A DNA stretch of 12,851 nucleotides from Bacteroidales bacterium (GCA_004554255.1 SFNC01000090.1:1-12851), one strand, 5' to 3'; positions 1-6,475 are shown, counted from the first letter of the stretch. The notes: generated by a model from the letters alone, not told the origin. A program made the numbers and translations.

Positions 1-1
1 T

Positions 2-340
2 TTGCTGAAGTATGTCGGCGAAACCCTGACCAAGGCTTTCACCCCGGAGACTGTGGTAGTTGTTCCTCCCAAAAAGTTACCCTCGCTTGTGCGCTTTATG
101 CATGCTGAGGCTGAGAAAAACGGTATTTCGGAAGACCCTGAGTACCTGGAAATCAAGCGAAAAGTGGACGATGCCGTAGAAAACAAAGAGGCAATGGTCT
201 ACACCGTAGGTACCGACAGCGAGGGCGAAGTTGCTGTTGCCAATCCCCAAATGGTTAAGGCCGAAGGCTATGACGACAAAATTGTCGAGGCTGAAAACAA
301 AGGCCAGATTTACACCAAGAAAGTGCGCGTAGCAAGCTGA
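2..340 (+). CDS. Hypothetical protein, 5' end cut by window edge
   Basis: The frame is open from the first base, and the only internal start candidates are a TTG at the very edge and an ATG about a third of the way in, so the gene almost certainly begins upstream of the window. The visible 112 residues contain a hydrophobic strand running into Pro-Pro-Lys-Lys-Leu (around residues 17-26), a charged helical middle and a C-terminus ending IYTKKVRVAS. No enzymatic motif, membrane segment or known domain is recognised. The same order of marks (hydrophobic strand, PPxK, RKV, IYxK, terminal Ser) occurs in the next gene, so the two look like tandem paralogs. It sits two bases before the next ATG, so it is probably the upstream member of the ATPase/peptidase operon. 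Function unknown. Confidence 0.75.
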   Translation: MLKYVGETLTKAFTPETVVVVPPKKLPSLVRFMHAEAEKNGISEDPEYLEIKRKVDDAVENKEAMVYTVGTDSEGEVAVANPQMVKAEGYDDKIVEAENKGQIYTKKVRVAS

Positions 341-342
341 AT

Positions 343-810
343 ATGACCCCGATATTAAGTTATACACTGATAAGCGCCGCTGCCGTGGCCGGTGCAGGTA
401 TTGCATACCTGCTGTACCGGCTGGGCAAGCGCAAGCCGGCGACAGAACCCGACGCACCCGGCAAAATTCTGATGTCTCCCGTGTCTTACGAGAAGATTCT
501 GGATGAGGCTGTAAATAAGAATCAGGCAGGACTGACCGCCGGAAAGTACGATCTGTGCATCTTCCCACCGGAGAAAGCCCTTGAGTACCTCCGGGAGAAT
601 AACGCATCCGATATGCCCAAGGATTTCGCGCGCAAGGTCGCTGCATTCAATCGTTGCGAGGCTCCCGACAAGCTCGCGGTTATTTGGTTTCTGATGCAAG
701 GCGATAATGTTGTGCGTCAGGACCTTATTGTGTCAGACGCACTTGCTCCGGACTTTACGGACATTGTGCCCGCGGACAAAATTTACGTAAAACATATTAT
801 GCTGTCATAA
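343..810 (+). CDS. Hypothetical protein with N-terminal membrane anchor
   Basis: This encodes 155 residues. Residues about 4-27 form one hydrophobic segment followed by a positive cluster (RLGKRK), which suggests a single membrane anchor with the rest of the chain in the cytoplasm. The soluble part carries CIFPPEKALEYL, then a helical stretch with ARKVAAF, and ends KIYVKHIMLS. These marks line up in order with those of the preceding partial gene, so it is probably an anchored paralog. No catalytic motif is visible. The start ATG lies two bases after the previous stop, which implies translational coupling. The stop is a TAA, and the next gene continues in the same reading frame three bases later. 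Function unknown; a membrane adaptor for the downstream ATPase is only an inference. Confidence 0.8.
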   Translation: MTPILSYTLISAAAVAGAGIAYLLYRLGKRKPATEPDAPGKILMSPVSYEKILDEAVNKNQAGLTAGKYDLCIFPPEKALEYLRENNASDMPKDFARKVAAFNRCEAPDKLAVIWFLMQGDNVVRQDLIVSDALAPDFTDIVPADKIYVKHIMLS

Positions 811-813
811 GTT

Positions 814-1308
814 TTGATTCCTTTCCTCCTATCCACAGCGGTCGCTGTTGTCAGCGAGAAAGTAAAGGACAATGCCGATAAAATCAAGGAAAAAACCGGC
901 GTTGTCTTGGACAAGGCGTGCGTTATCAAAGACAAAGCCGGAACGGTAATGAAAAAGACTGCGTCCGGAATTATGGAAAAGACCGGAGTCGTTGCTGAAA
1001 AGACCGGAACGATTATCAAAGACAAGGCCGAGCATGTCAGGACCATGAAGTTTGACATCGAACCGGCGCGCCGGATTGTCGTAAAAATGTACGACCGCAC
1101 CAAGGCGTGGGTGGAGATCAAGACGAGGGCACGCAAGATGGACCGGCGAATAAATTCGCTGGTGGTCTTCGCGCAGACAGATGCGTACCTGGACGAGGCC
1201 GAATTTGTGCTCCATGCCAATGACAAGGACGGAAATCATATAACGGATATAAGTGTAACAATGCCAATAAGCACCGGCATAAAAGTCGGTGACTCTGTAA
1301 AATTATGA
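814..1308 (+). CDS. Amphipathic-repeat protein, TTG start
   Basis: This encodes 164 residues. The first in-frame start after the upstream TAA is TTG; the first ATG would remove the repeat, so TTG is chosen. A short hydrophobic N-terminus (residues 1-13) is followed by an imperfect 7/8-residue repeat from about residue 26 to 76, units beginning EKTG, DKAC, DKAG, KKTA, EKTG, EKTG and DKAE with hydrophobic ends. This resembles YtxH-like or apolipoprotein-like amphipathic helices that lie on membranes or form coiled coils, although family membership is not certain. The last 85 residues look globular and basic (KTRARKMDRR), then beta-rich. The stop overlaps the ATPase start as ATGA, so the two genes are translationally coupled. 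It shares a frame with the preceding gene, so a nonsense-split or read-through fusion is an alternative. Confidence 0.65.
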   Translation: MIPFLLSTAVAVVSEKVKDNADKIKEKTGVVLDKACVIKDKAGTVMKKTASGIMEKTGVVAEKTGTIIKDKAEHVRTMKFDIEPARRIVVKMYDRTKAWVEIKTRARKMDRRINSLVVFAQTDAYLDEAEFVLHANDKDGNHITDISVTMPISTGIKVGDSVKL

Positions 1309-2603
1309 AAATCAACTTTTTTGTGGAGGTCCCGAATCCCCGGGAGGCAACAGAAACGCAGAAAAAACTCAGCGCGGACCTTTCAGAACTTATAAATGCC
1401 CGCGTGAAAGGGTCGGGCGTGGCATCGTCGTGGAGCGGCGATGTGAACATGATATTGCGTGTTCGCGAGAAACGTACGCCCGATGCGCTCAAGGAGTTGA
1501 AACCGGGGTTGTTCCTGGCTTTTGACAAGCATTTGCTTGAGAATTCCGACTGGCAGATATTCGCCACAGTGGTACGAAACGCGATAAATGCGAATCTGAA
1601 TGTCCCCGACGAAGAAAAGAACTGCATGGTTTATTTCTCAGCCGAAGAAAAGGATACACAGTCGCTGTTTTCCGCTGCCGCCGCCGATGACGATTCCGAA
1701 AAATCCGCGATTGTCTTTGAGGCTCGCGAGCCGGACTTCACTCTTGATGAGGTGATTATGTCCGATAAGGAACGCCGCGCCGTGATGCGCGCCGTTACGA
1801 TGATTCGCGACAAAGAGTTGATTTACAATAAGTGGGGCTTTAAAAAAGTAGACAAGAACGAGAAATCCATTCTCTGCTTCCATGGCGTTCCGGGCACCGG
1901 AAAATCCATGTGCGCGCATGCTGTGGCGTCATGCCTTGGCAAGAAGATAATACTGGGCAGCTACGCCCAGATTGAGTCGGAATTTGTGGGCGTCGGCGCC
2001 AAAAACCTTGTGGCGCTGTTCAAGGCCGCCGAGGAGCAGGATGCCGTGCTGTTCATCGACGAGGCGGATACCTTCCTGAGCAAGCGCCTGCCGTCGTCCA
2101 GCGACAGCGCCAAACACTACAACAGCATGTCCAACCAGCTCTACACTCTGATAGAGGGTTTTAACGGCTGTATAGTCTTCGCCAGCAATCATATAAAGGA
2201 CTTTGACCCGGCGGTAATCTCGCGCATCATTGAGCCGATAGAGTTCAGACTGCCTGATTTCCAGGGGCGTAAGGCCATCCTGGACAAGATGATACAGGAC
2301 ACGTTCCCCTTGCGCGGCGGCAAGACGGACCGTGCATTGTCCGAACTCGCCGAGGCTACCGAGGGCTTCAGCGGCCGCGACCTCCGCAAGGCCATGCAGA
2401 TTGCCCACGCCGCGATTGTATGGAAATATAAGTACGAACTCGGCGTGCCCGAGGACGAGATTGTGGCCGAGCTGGACGACCTGCTGCAGTGTGTGGCCGA
2501 GGTCCGCGAGGCAAAGGAAAAGATTAATCCCGCTGCAAAACCGTCGGCAAAGGACATGCTGGTGTCGTTCGCAGAATCTGAGACCGGTGAGCCAATTATA
2601 TGA
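1305..2603 (+). CDS. AAA family ATPase (classic AAA clade)
   Basis: This encodes 432 residues. Residues 1-140 are an N-terminal domain I do not recognise. The AAA module follows: Walker A GVPGTGKS (194-201), a pore-loop-like stretch SEFVGVG (225-231), Walker B AVLFIDEAD (247-255), a sensor-1 Asn in FASNH (295), an arginine-finger candidate R307 in DPAVISRI, and the helical-lid motif EGFSGRDLRKA (353-363). These are the marks of classic AAA remodelers such as FtsH, Vps4 and katanin relatives, which form hexamers and thread or disassemble protein substrates. No transmembrane segment and no protease domain is in the same chain, but a HExxH peptidase is encoded just downstream. Only one Arg of the usual arginine-finger pair is apparent. 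The start overlaps the upstream stop (ATGA). ATPase activity is well supported; the substrate is unknown. Confidence 0.9.
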   Translation: MKINFFVEVPNPREATETQKKLSADLSELINARVKGSGVASSWSGDVNMILRVREKRTPDALKELKPGLFLAFDKHLLENSDWQIFATVVRNAINANLNVPDEEKNCMVYFSAEEKDTQSLFSAAAADDDSEKSAIVFEAREPDFTLDEVIMSDKERRAVMRAVTMIRDKELIYNKWGFKKVDKNEKSILCFHGVPGTGKSMCAHAVASCLGKKIILGSYAQIESEFVGVGAKNLVALFKAAEEQDAVLFIDEADTFLSKRLPSSSDSAKHYNSMSNQLYTLIEGFNGCIVFASNHIKDFDPAVISRIIEPIEFRLPDFQGRKAILDKMIQDTFPLRGGKTDRALSELAEATEGFSGRDLRKAMQIAHAAIVWKYKYELGVPEDEIVAELDDLLQCVAEVREAKEKINPAAKPSAKDMLVSFAESETGEPII

Positions 2604-2671
2604 TTATTGAAAATTTTAATCGGGGGCTGATAGATTCCGGCAATATGGGTATCTTTATCAGCAAACATTAA
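2600..2671 (+). CDS. Possible 23-residue microprotein between ATPase and peptidase genes
   Basis: An ATG overlaps the ATPase stop as ATGA and opens a frame of 23 codons (MIIENFNRGL, then IDSGNMGIFISKH) ending in TAA six bases before the peptidase ATG. It almost fills the only sizeable gap in the operon, and its start repeats the ATGA coupling used at 1305. No homology is recognised, and a chance frame of this length is quite possible. A 7-base inverted repeat lies inside it. Alternatively the stretch may simply be a spacer or an RNA hairpin that tunes the peptidase. Confidence 0.35.
   Translation: MIIENFNRGLIDSGNMGIFISKH
2626..2662 (+). repeat. Inverted repeat gctgata/tatcagc inside the ATPase-peptidase gap
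   Basis: Perfect 7-base arms at 2626-2632 and 2656-2662 enclose a 23-base loop. The downstream arm ends 15 bases before the peptidase ATG. It is not followed by a T run, so it is not an intrinsic terminator. It could be an RNA hairpin that sets the expression ratio of the two proteins, or it could be chance. Confidence 0.3.
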
Positions 2672-2677
2672 AAATTT

Positions 2678-3355
2678 ATGACAATGGAAGACTTCGACAT
2701 CAACACCACCAACTACGATGACTGCATAACCAGTTCCACCACCACGACAAACCCCATATCTGCTGCGGCACAGAACATTTACATGCCCGACGAGATGGTG
2801 TTGGCAGCCATTACACGCGCCTGCGACTTTTTCGGCATGAGCGATTCGGCTCCCGTAATTTACGGCGAATCCGTGGGCGTATATAACGGCAACACTTCCA
2901 CACTCGACGATGATGTGTTCTGCTTCAACCGCATGCAGCTGATGAGCATGGGTGTCTGCGGCGAGGACTCGCTGACGCTGGTGTACACGCACGAGTGCGC
3001 GCACCGTGCCCTGCAACAGATGTCGTACACCATTGACCCCTGGCACGAGGAACTGGCCTGCGACTTTTTCGCCGGTGTGAATGCGGGGATGAACAATATG
3101 GACATCACTAATTTCCAGAACGCCCTGGGCGCTACCGCCGGCGGAGACACGCACCCCAATGGCGCCCTGCGTGTGGAATTCATAGAGTATGGCCGCCAGG
3201 TGGCCGAAATGATGCAGGCGCGCGGAATAGACGTCACCTTCGAGAACTGTCTGCAGTTCCTGAACCAGCATATCGCCGAACAGAGCCCCTTGATTGCCCA
3301 GTGCCGCATGCAGGTCCTCGGCAACCCCTTCGGTCCCACCTTCCCCCAGGCATAA
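2678..3355 (+). CDS. Putative HExxH zinc metallopeptidase
   Basis: This encodes 225 residues. THECAHR holds the zinc-binding HExxH (His105, Glu106, His109). HEELACDFFAG (123-132) supplies a downstream Glu125 with Asp129, the ExxxD arrangement that gives the third zinc ligand in M48-like gluzincins. DTHPNGALRVEF (147-158) resembles the conserved 'THP...R' segment near the active site of such peptidases. The first 30 residues are rich in Thr, Asn and Asp and probably disordered. There is no signal peptide or membrane segment, so it is probably cytoplasmic. A second ATG two codons downstream is an equally possible start. It is the last gene of the operon, and no terminator was seen before the convergent gene. 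Together with the AAA gene it suggests an ATP-driven protease on two chains, which is inference. Substrate unknown. Confidence 0.75.
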   Translation: MTMEDFDINTTNYDDCITSSTTTTNPISAAAQNIYMPDEMVLAAITRACDFFGMSDSAPVIYGESVGVYNGNTSTLDDDVFCFNRMQLMSMGVCGEDSLTLVYTHECAHRALQQMSYTIDPWHEELACDFFAGVNAGMNNMDITNFQNALGATAGGDTHPNGALRVEFIEYGRQVAEMMQARGIDVTFENCLQFLNQHIAEQSPLIAQCRMQVLGNPFGPTFPQA

Positions 3356-3386
3356 AACAGTCTCTAAGTTGCTGAAAGTAGCGGGG

Positions 3387-3800
3387 TTACGAGTATATCG
3401 TAGCCACGAGGGTGCGGGAGCCGCCGTAGTCGCGGTATTCGCAAAGGTAGATGCCCTGCCAGGTGCCAAGGTTAAGGCGCCCATCGGTGATGGGAATCGT
3501 CAGCGACACGCCTGTCAGTGATGATTTGGCGTGTGCGGGCATGTCGTCGGCACCCTCCATGGTGTGGTCGTAATAGGGCTGATTCTCAGGGACAAGATGG
3601 TCCAGAATCCGGCTCATGTCTGTGCGCACATCCGGGTCGGCGTTCTCGTTTATGGTGAGGCCGCAGGAGGTGTGCTTCACGAAAATATTCAGCAGCCCTG
3701 CGCGAGGCAGCGGGGTGGGGAGATGCCGAAGTATCTCCCCCGTGATAAGGTGGCATCCGCGACGCATCGCCGGGAGCCGAATCTCGCATTGTGCTATCAT
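3387..3800 (-). CDS. yjbQ: YjbQ/UPF0047 family (secondary thiamine-phosphate synthase-type) protein
   Basis: This encodes 137 residues, the normal full length for the family. The signature segments are present in order: FVKHTSCGLTINENADPDV (around 40-58), MEGADDMPAH (81-90) and LGTWQGIYLCE (111-121). The conserved His, Glu and Asp residues cluster in a small trimeric fold. The family is annotated as secondary thiamine-phosphate synthase from weak complementing activity in Escherichia coli; its true physiological reaction is unsettled. No signal peptide is present, so it should be cytoplasmic. Its ATG overlaps the stop of the nitroreductase gene (ATGA), so the two are co-translated from one message. 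It converges on the peptidase gene with a 31-base gap. Family assignment is firm; function is tentative. Confidence 0.93.
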   Translation of the reverse strand: MIAQCEIRLPAMRRGCHLITGEILRHLPTPLPRAGLLNIFVKHTSCGLTINENADPDVRTDMSRILDHLVPENQPYYDHTMEGADDMPAHAKSSLTGVSLTIPITDGRLNLGTWQGIYLCEYRDYGGSRTLVATIYS

Positions 3801-4423
3801 TTTGCCTCGAAGCCTACAGGGTTATTAAGGATGGCTATATGGTTGGCTGTCAGGCATAAAAGCTTGAGAATCTCATCGCTCTGCATGGTGGCGCGGGGTA
3901 CTGTGGCCATGCCGAGTCCGGCGCAGGCCACAGAGATGTTCTCGCTGACAATGCCGGCGTCGACGGCAGCCATCATCTTGGCGCGCTCGTCAACGTTTCC
4001 GAACTTTGTCATATCAGCAATCATCACCAGGCTGACAGGGGCGGCATTCACAAAATCCTGGCCGGCAGCCACAAGATTGCGGTAATCGCCTTTGGCAACG
4101 GGCTTCAGGGTGTGGGTTGCCGGGAGATACTGGCTTACACCGTTTTTGTCGAATACAAACAGTCTGATTTCCTGGAAGTTGCGGCAGGATGGTGCAGTGA
4201 GCTTGCCATCGGCGCGGTTCTGCCCCATGGCGGCCCACAGGATGTCCGACAACTGCTGTTCCGTAAGCTCCTGTGCCGAAAAATTACGGACTGATTTGCG
4301 CTGGCTTAGAGCCTCCATAACGGGTTTGCCACCGGCTTTATCGGGTGTCGGCAAAAGGTTCTCTTCTGCCATAAGCGAGAAGCCCATCAGGCACATCGCT
4401 CCAAAAAGTATTATTTTTCGCAT
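3797..4423 (-). CDS. Nitroreductase-family protein with signal peptide
   Basis: The chosen start at 4423 gives 208 residues beginning MRKIILFGAMCLMGFSLMA, a clean Sec signal peptide. A longer in-frame start at 4474 adds 17 residues that would put a hydrophilic stretch before it and would run through an inverted repeat, so it is rejected. The mature part shows the FMN nitroreductase layout: SQRKSVRNFS (40-49), with Arg/Ser residues that usually contact FMN phosphate; LTAPSCRNFQ (75-84); and a helix AGIVSENISVACAGLGMATVP (146-166). It should be an FMN-dependent, NAD(P)H-type oxidoreductase, but export across the inner membrane is unusual since FMN and NAD(P)H are cytosolic, so the electron donor is unclear. 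It heads a two-gene operon with the YjbQ-family gene. Confidence 0.88.
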   Translation of the reverse strand: MRKIILFGAMCLMGFSLMAEENLLPTPDKAGGKPVMEALSQRKSVRNFSAQELTEQQLSDILWAAMGQNRADGKLTAPSCRNFQEIRLFVFDKNGVSQYLPATHTLKPVAKGDYRNLVAAGQDFVNAAPVSLVMIADMTKFGNVDERAKMMAAVDAGIVSENISVACAGLGMATVPRATMQSDEILKLLCLTANHIAILNNPVGFEAK

Positions 4424-4431
4424 AATATAAT

Positions 4432-4469
4432 TAACTTCACGGTGAATAATTAAAATCGCTGTGAAGTTA
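4432..4469. promoter_or_regulatory. Operator-like inverted repeat in divergent intergenic region
   Basis: TAACTTCAC (4432-4440) and GTGAAGTTA (4461-4469) are perfect 9-base inverted copies separated by 20 bases. A third half-site, GTGAA at 4442-4446, forms a tight palindrome with the left arm (TTCAC-G-GTGAA, 4436-4446). The site lies 9-46 bases upstream of the nitroreductase start and about 100 bases from the DUF2851 start. It could bind a dimeric regulator or form a hairpin in the nitroreductase leader. No convincing TAnnTTTG box was found for the nitroreductase gene. Confidence 0.45.
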
Positions 4470-4532
4470 CGCAAAAAATCCGAATCAAGTGGCTTTTTTT
4501 GTGTTACGAGGGTTAGTTTTTTAGTGATTCTG

Positions 4533-4563
4533 TTGTCTAATTAGGGGTAATTGGCTATTTTTG
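4533..4563 (+). promoter_or_regulatory. Bacteroidetes-type promoter for the DUF2851 gene
   Basis: TATTTTTG (4556-4563) matches the -7 consensus TAnnTTTG exactly, and a TTG (4533-4535) lies 20 bases upstream in the place of the -33 TTTG box. The box ends nine bases before the chosen ATG, so the transcript would have a very short leader or none. It also argues against the longer start at 4551, which would put coding sequence inside the promoter. Confidence 0.6.
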
Positions 4564-4571
4564 CATGTAAT

Positions 4572-5855
4572 ATGGAAGAGGTGATGCAATACATCTGGAA
4601 GTTCAGGCTGTGGCCGGTCGGGAGTCTGCGGACTGTTGACGGCCGTACTGTGGATGTTATTGATGCCGGAACGCTGAATACCGGAAGCGGACCGGACTTC
4701 TTCAATGCAAAAGTCAGGATTGACGGTGAATGGTGGGCCGGGAGCGTGGAGATACATGTGCGTGCCACGGACTGGTACCGCCACGGCCACCAGTCGGATG
4801 TGGCGTACGATAATGTCATACTCCATGTGGTGTCTGTAAGCGATGGCGAGGTCGCCAGGCGTGTGGACGCAACCGCCATTCCGCAGGTGGTAATGCCGGG
4901 GATAGAGACATTTACAGAGCAGCTGAAGCGGCTGACTGCCAATCCGCTGGCCGATGTGCCGTGCGCAGCATCGCTGAAGGAGATTCCGCCGCTGTACGTG
5001 AACGACTGGATAAACTCGCTGGCGATAGAACGTTTGGAGGCCAAGGCCGACAATATTCTGTCCATTGTGGAGGCATATCGCGGCGACTGGCGTTATGCTG
5101 TCTTCGTAACCCTTGCCCGCGGACTCGGATTCGGGACCAATGCCGATGCCATGGAGCAGATGGCAAGGGCCGTACCGCTTGATTTGGTGCTGAGGCACAG
5201 CGACAGCCGTCAGGCCATGGAGGCGATACTCTTAGGCATAGCGGGCCTGCTGAATGTGGACTACCCCCGTGATGATTACGAGCGTGTCCTGGCGCGCGAA
5301 TGGGCGTTTTATTCTTTGAAATTTGACATATCGCCGGGTACGCGGCCGCTATGGCGCTCACGCCTACGGCCGGGAAATCATCCGGCACGGCGTCTGGCCT
5401 TTCTCGCAACGATGCTTAAGGACAGTTTCAGCCTGTGCAGCAATATCCTGAATGTGGCGGACGATACCGCCGTGCAGTCGCTGTTCGACGTCGAGGTCTC
5501 GGAATACTGGCATACGCACACTGCCCCCGGCGTGTTCACGCCGTCGTTGGGCGCCGCGCTTGGCGCGCCGTCGCGGCGTCTGCTCGCCATAAATGTGGTG
5601 GCCCCGGTGCTATATGCCTACGGAACAGCAGTTTCCGACAGCTCCCGTCGCGAGGCCGCAGTAGACATCCTCATGGGTATTCAGGCCGAGAAAAACAGTG
5701 TGATAGAGCCGCTGCTGAGGGCCGGACTGCAATGCCGCAACGCGTTTACCAGCCAGGCACTGTTACAGTTACGAAAAAATTACTGCCTGCAGCACAAGTG
5801 CATGTATTGTCGTTTCGGGCATCGGGTACTCAGCTGCTCCGCTACTGCAAAATAA
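4572..5855 (+). CDS. DUF2851 family protein
   Basis: The chosen start gives 427 residues beginning MEEVMQYIWKF, the opening I know from Bacteroidetes DUF2851 proteins; an ATG seven codons upstream would overlap the promoter. Family marks are clear: NTGSGPDFFNAKV (36-48), GSVEIHVRATDWYRHGHQSD (57-76) followed by a Tyr-Asp-Asn-Val-Ile-Leu-His-Val-Val strand, and a Cys-rich tail CLQHKCMYCRFGH near the C-terminus. The N-terminal block, rich in conserved Asp, His and Glu, resembles a nuclease-like or metal-binding core, but no function is established for the family. No signal peptide or membrane segment is seen. It is the first gene after a strong promoter and is followed, one base later, by the glycosyltransferase-like fragment. 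Family call firm; role unknown. Confidence 0.92.
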   Translation: MEEVMQYIWKFRLWPVGSLRTVDGRTVDVIDAGTLNTGSGPDFFNAKVRIDGEWWAGSVEIHVRATDWYRHGHQSDVAYDNVILHVVSVSDGEVARRVDATAIPQVVMPGIETFTEQLKRLTANPLADVPCAASLKEIPPLYVNDWINSLAIERLEAKADNILSIVEAYRGDWRYAVFVTLARGLGFGTNADAMEQMARAVPLDLVLRHSDSRQAMEAILLGIAGLLNVDYPRDDYERVLAREWAFYSLKFDISPGTRPLWRSRLRPGNHPARRLAFLATMLKDSFSLCSNILNVADDTAVQSLFDVEVSEYWHTHTAPGVFTPSLGAALGAPSRRLLAINVVAPVLYAYGTAVSDSSRREAAVDILMGIQAEKNSVIEPLLRAGLQCRNAFTSQALLQLRKNYCLQHKCMYCRFGHRVLSCSATAK

Positions 5856-5856
5856 T

Positions 5857-6123
5857 ATGTCTGAGGGTCGCATCTGGTACATAGGATTTTTTGACTACCG
5901 GCGCAACAAGGCGCGCGACCGGCGTAATTTCTCGGCGGCTGCCGGCGAGAAAATCCGGGTAATCACCGACATGCTGTGCCGTTTGGGGCTGAAAGTGGAG
6001 CTGGTAAGTGCCGCCGGCGGTATCAGCGAGCGTTTTTTTGTCGCTAAGGGAGAGAGGGTTGTCGTTGGAGAGAATGTCCGCGCCCGTTATTTCCCGACAG
6101 ACATTCTGTCAAGGCTGAGATAG
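5857..6123 (+). pseudogene. Truncated glycosyltransferase-like N-terminal fragment
   Basis: This encodes 88 residues. The opening (IWYIGFFDYRRNKARDRRNF, then AAGEKIRVITDML and LGLKVELVSAA) looks like the first Rossmann strand and helix of GT4-type glycosyltransferases found in Bacteroidetes polysaccharide clusters, which normally run to 350-400 residues. The chain stops after YFPTDILSRLR, and only 17 bases remain before a convergent gene, so neither the acceptor domain nor the nucleotide-sugar domain exists here. The likeliest reading is a deletion remnant. The frame itself is intact, and the ATG is one base after the DUF2851 stop, so it may still be translated; a small free-standing protein is the alternative. 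The glycosyltransferase resemblance is from memory of the family pattern. Confidence 0.55.
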
Positions 6124-6140
6124 TGAGGGTGGCGGCTGTT

Positions 6141-6416
6141 TCAGGGGTTATCGGGGGTTGATTTGCGGGGACGTAGGGCGGCGCGGAGGCGTTGTACTCC
6201 CGCTTTGCCGAGGATGAGGATTGCGGTGTACTGGCATGTTTTGGCGAGGCCGAAGAAAATGAACCATAGCACGCCTTTCGCGGTAGTGGAGATTGGCAGC
6301 AGCATCTGTGCGAATGATACCGCATAGCAGATTGCGCAGATCACAGCGACAATTGCTCCCGTCCTGAATGACAGGGACTTAAGGTATTCCGCGGCTTTGG
6401 TGAAGAATCTATTCAT
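6141..6416 (-). CDS. Small two-helix membrane protein
   Basis: This encodes 91 residues. Two hydrophobic helices (about residues 19-40 and 48-70) are joined by a short LPISTTAK turn; the second ends in ILGKAG, followed by a basic tail (RLRAALRPRK). The pattern P-x-S-T-x-x-K, helix, then L-G-K resembles the short 'transporter suffix domain' proteins, whose role is unknown; this likeness is moderate. A charged amphipathic N-terminus (FFTKAAEYLKS) precedes the first helix. It is transcribed away from tRNA-Ser and separated from it by a terminator. No TAnnTTTG promoter was recognised in its 60-base upstream gap, so it may depend on read-through. It converges on the glycosyltransferase fragment. 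Confidence 0.7.
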   Translation of the reverse strand: MNRFFTKAAEYLKSLSFRTGAIVAVICAICYAVSFAQMLLPISTTAKGVLWFIFFGLAKTCQYTAILILGKAGVQRLRAALRPRKSTPDNP

Positions 6417-6475
6417 ATTTTTTGCAATGCGCTTTTGTGGGGCTGATGGCTGTTTGCTGTGACTCTGAGATAATT

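Noticed and set aside
783..1226. 147-residue - strand frame opposite the amphipathic-repeat gene
   Set aside because: It is antisense to the repeat; the + strand frame fits the operon spacing and the ATGA overlap.
3356..3386. Terminator between the convergent peptidase and YjbQ-family genes
   Set aside because: No stem longer than a few bases and no T run is visible in the 31-base gap.
2189..3484. 431-residue open frame on the - strand
   Set aside because: It is a shadow of the ATPase and peptidase genes, which carry clear Walker and HExxH motifs on the + strand.
4424..4474. N-terminal extension of the nitroreductase from the upstream ATG at 4474
   Set aside because: It would place 17 hydrophilic residues before a clear signal peptide and run through the inverted repeat.
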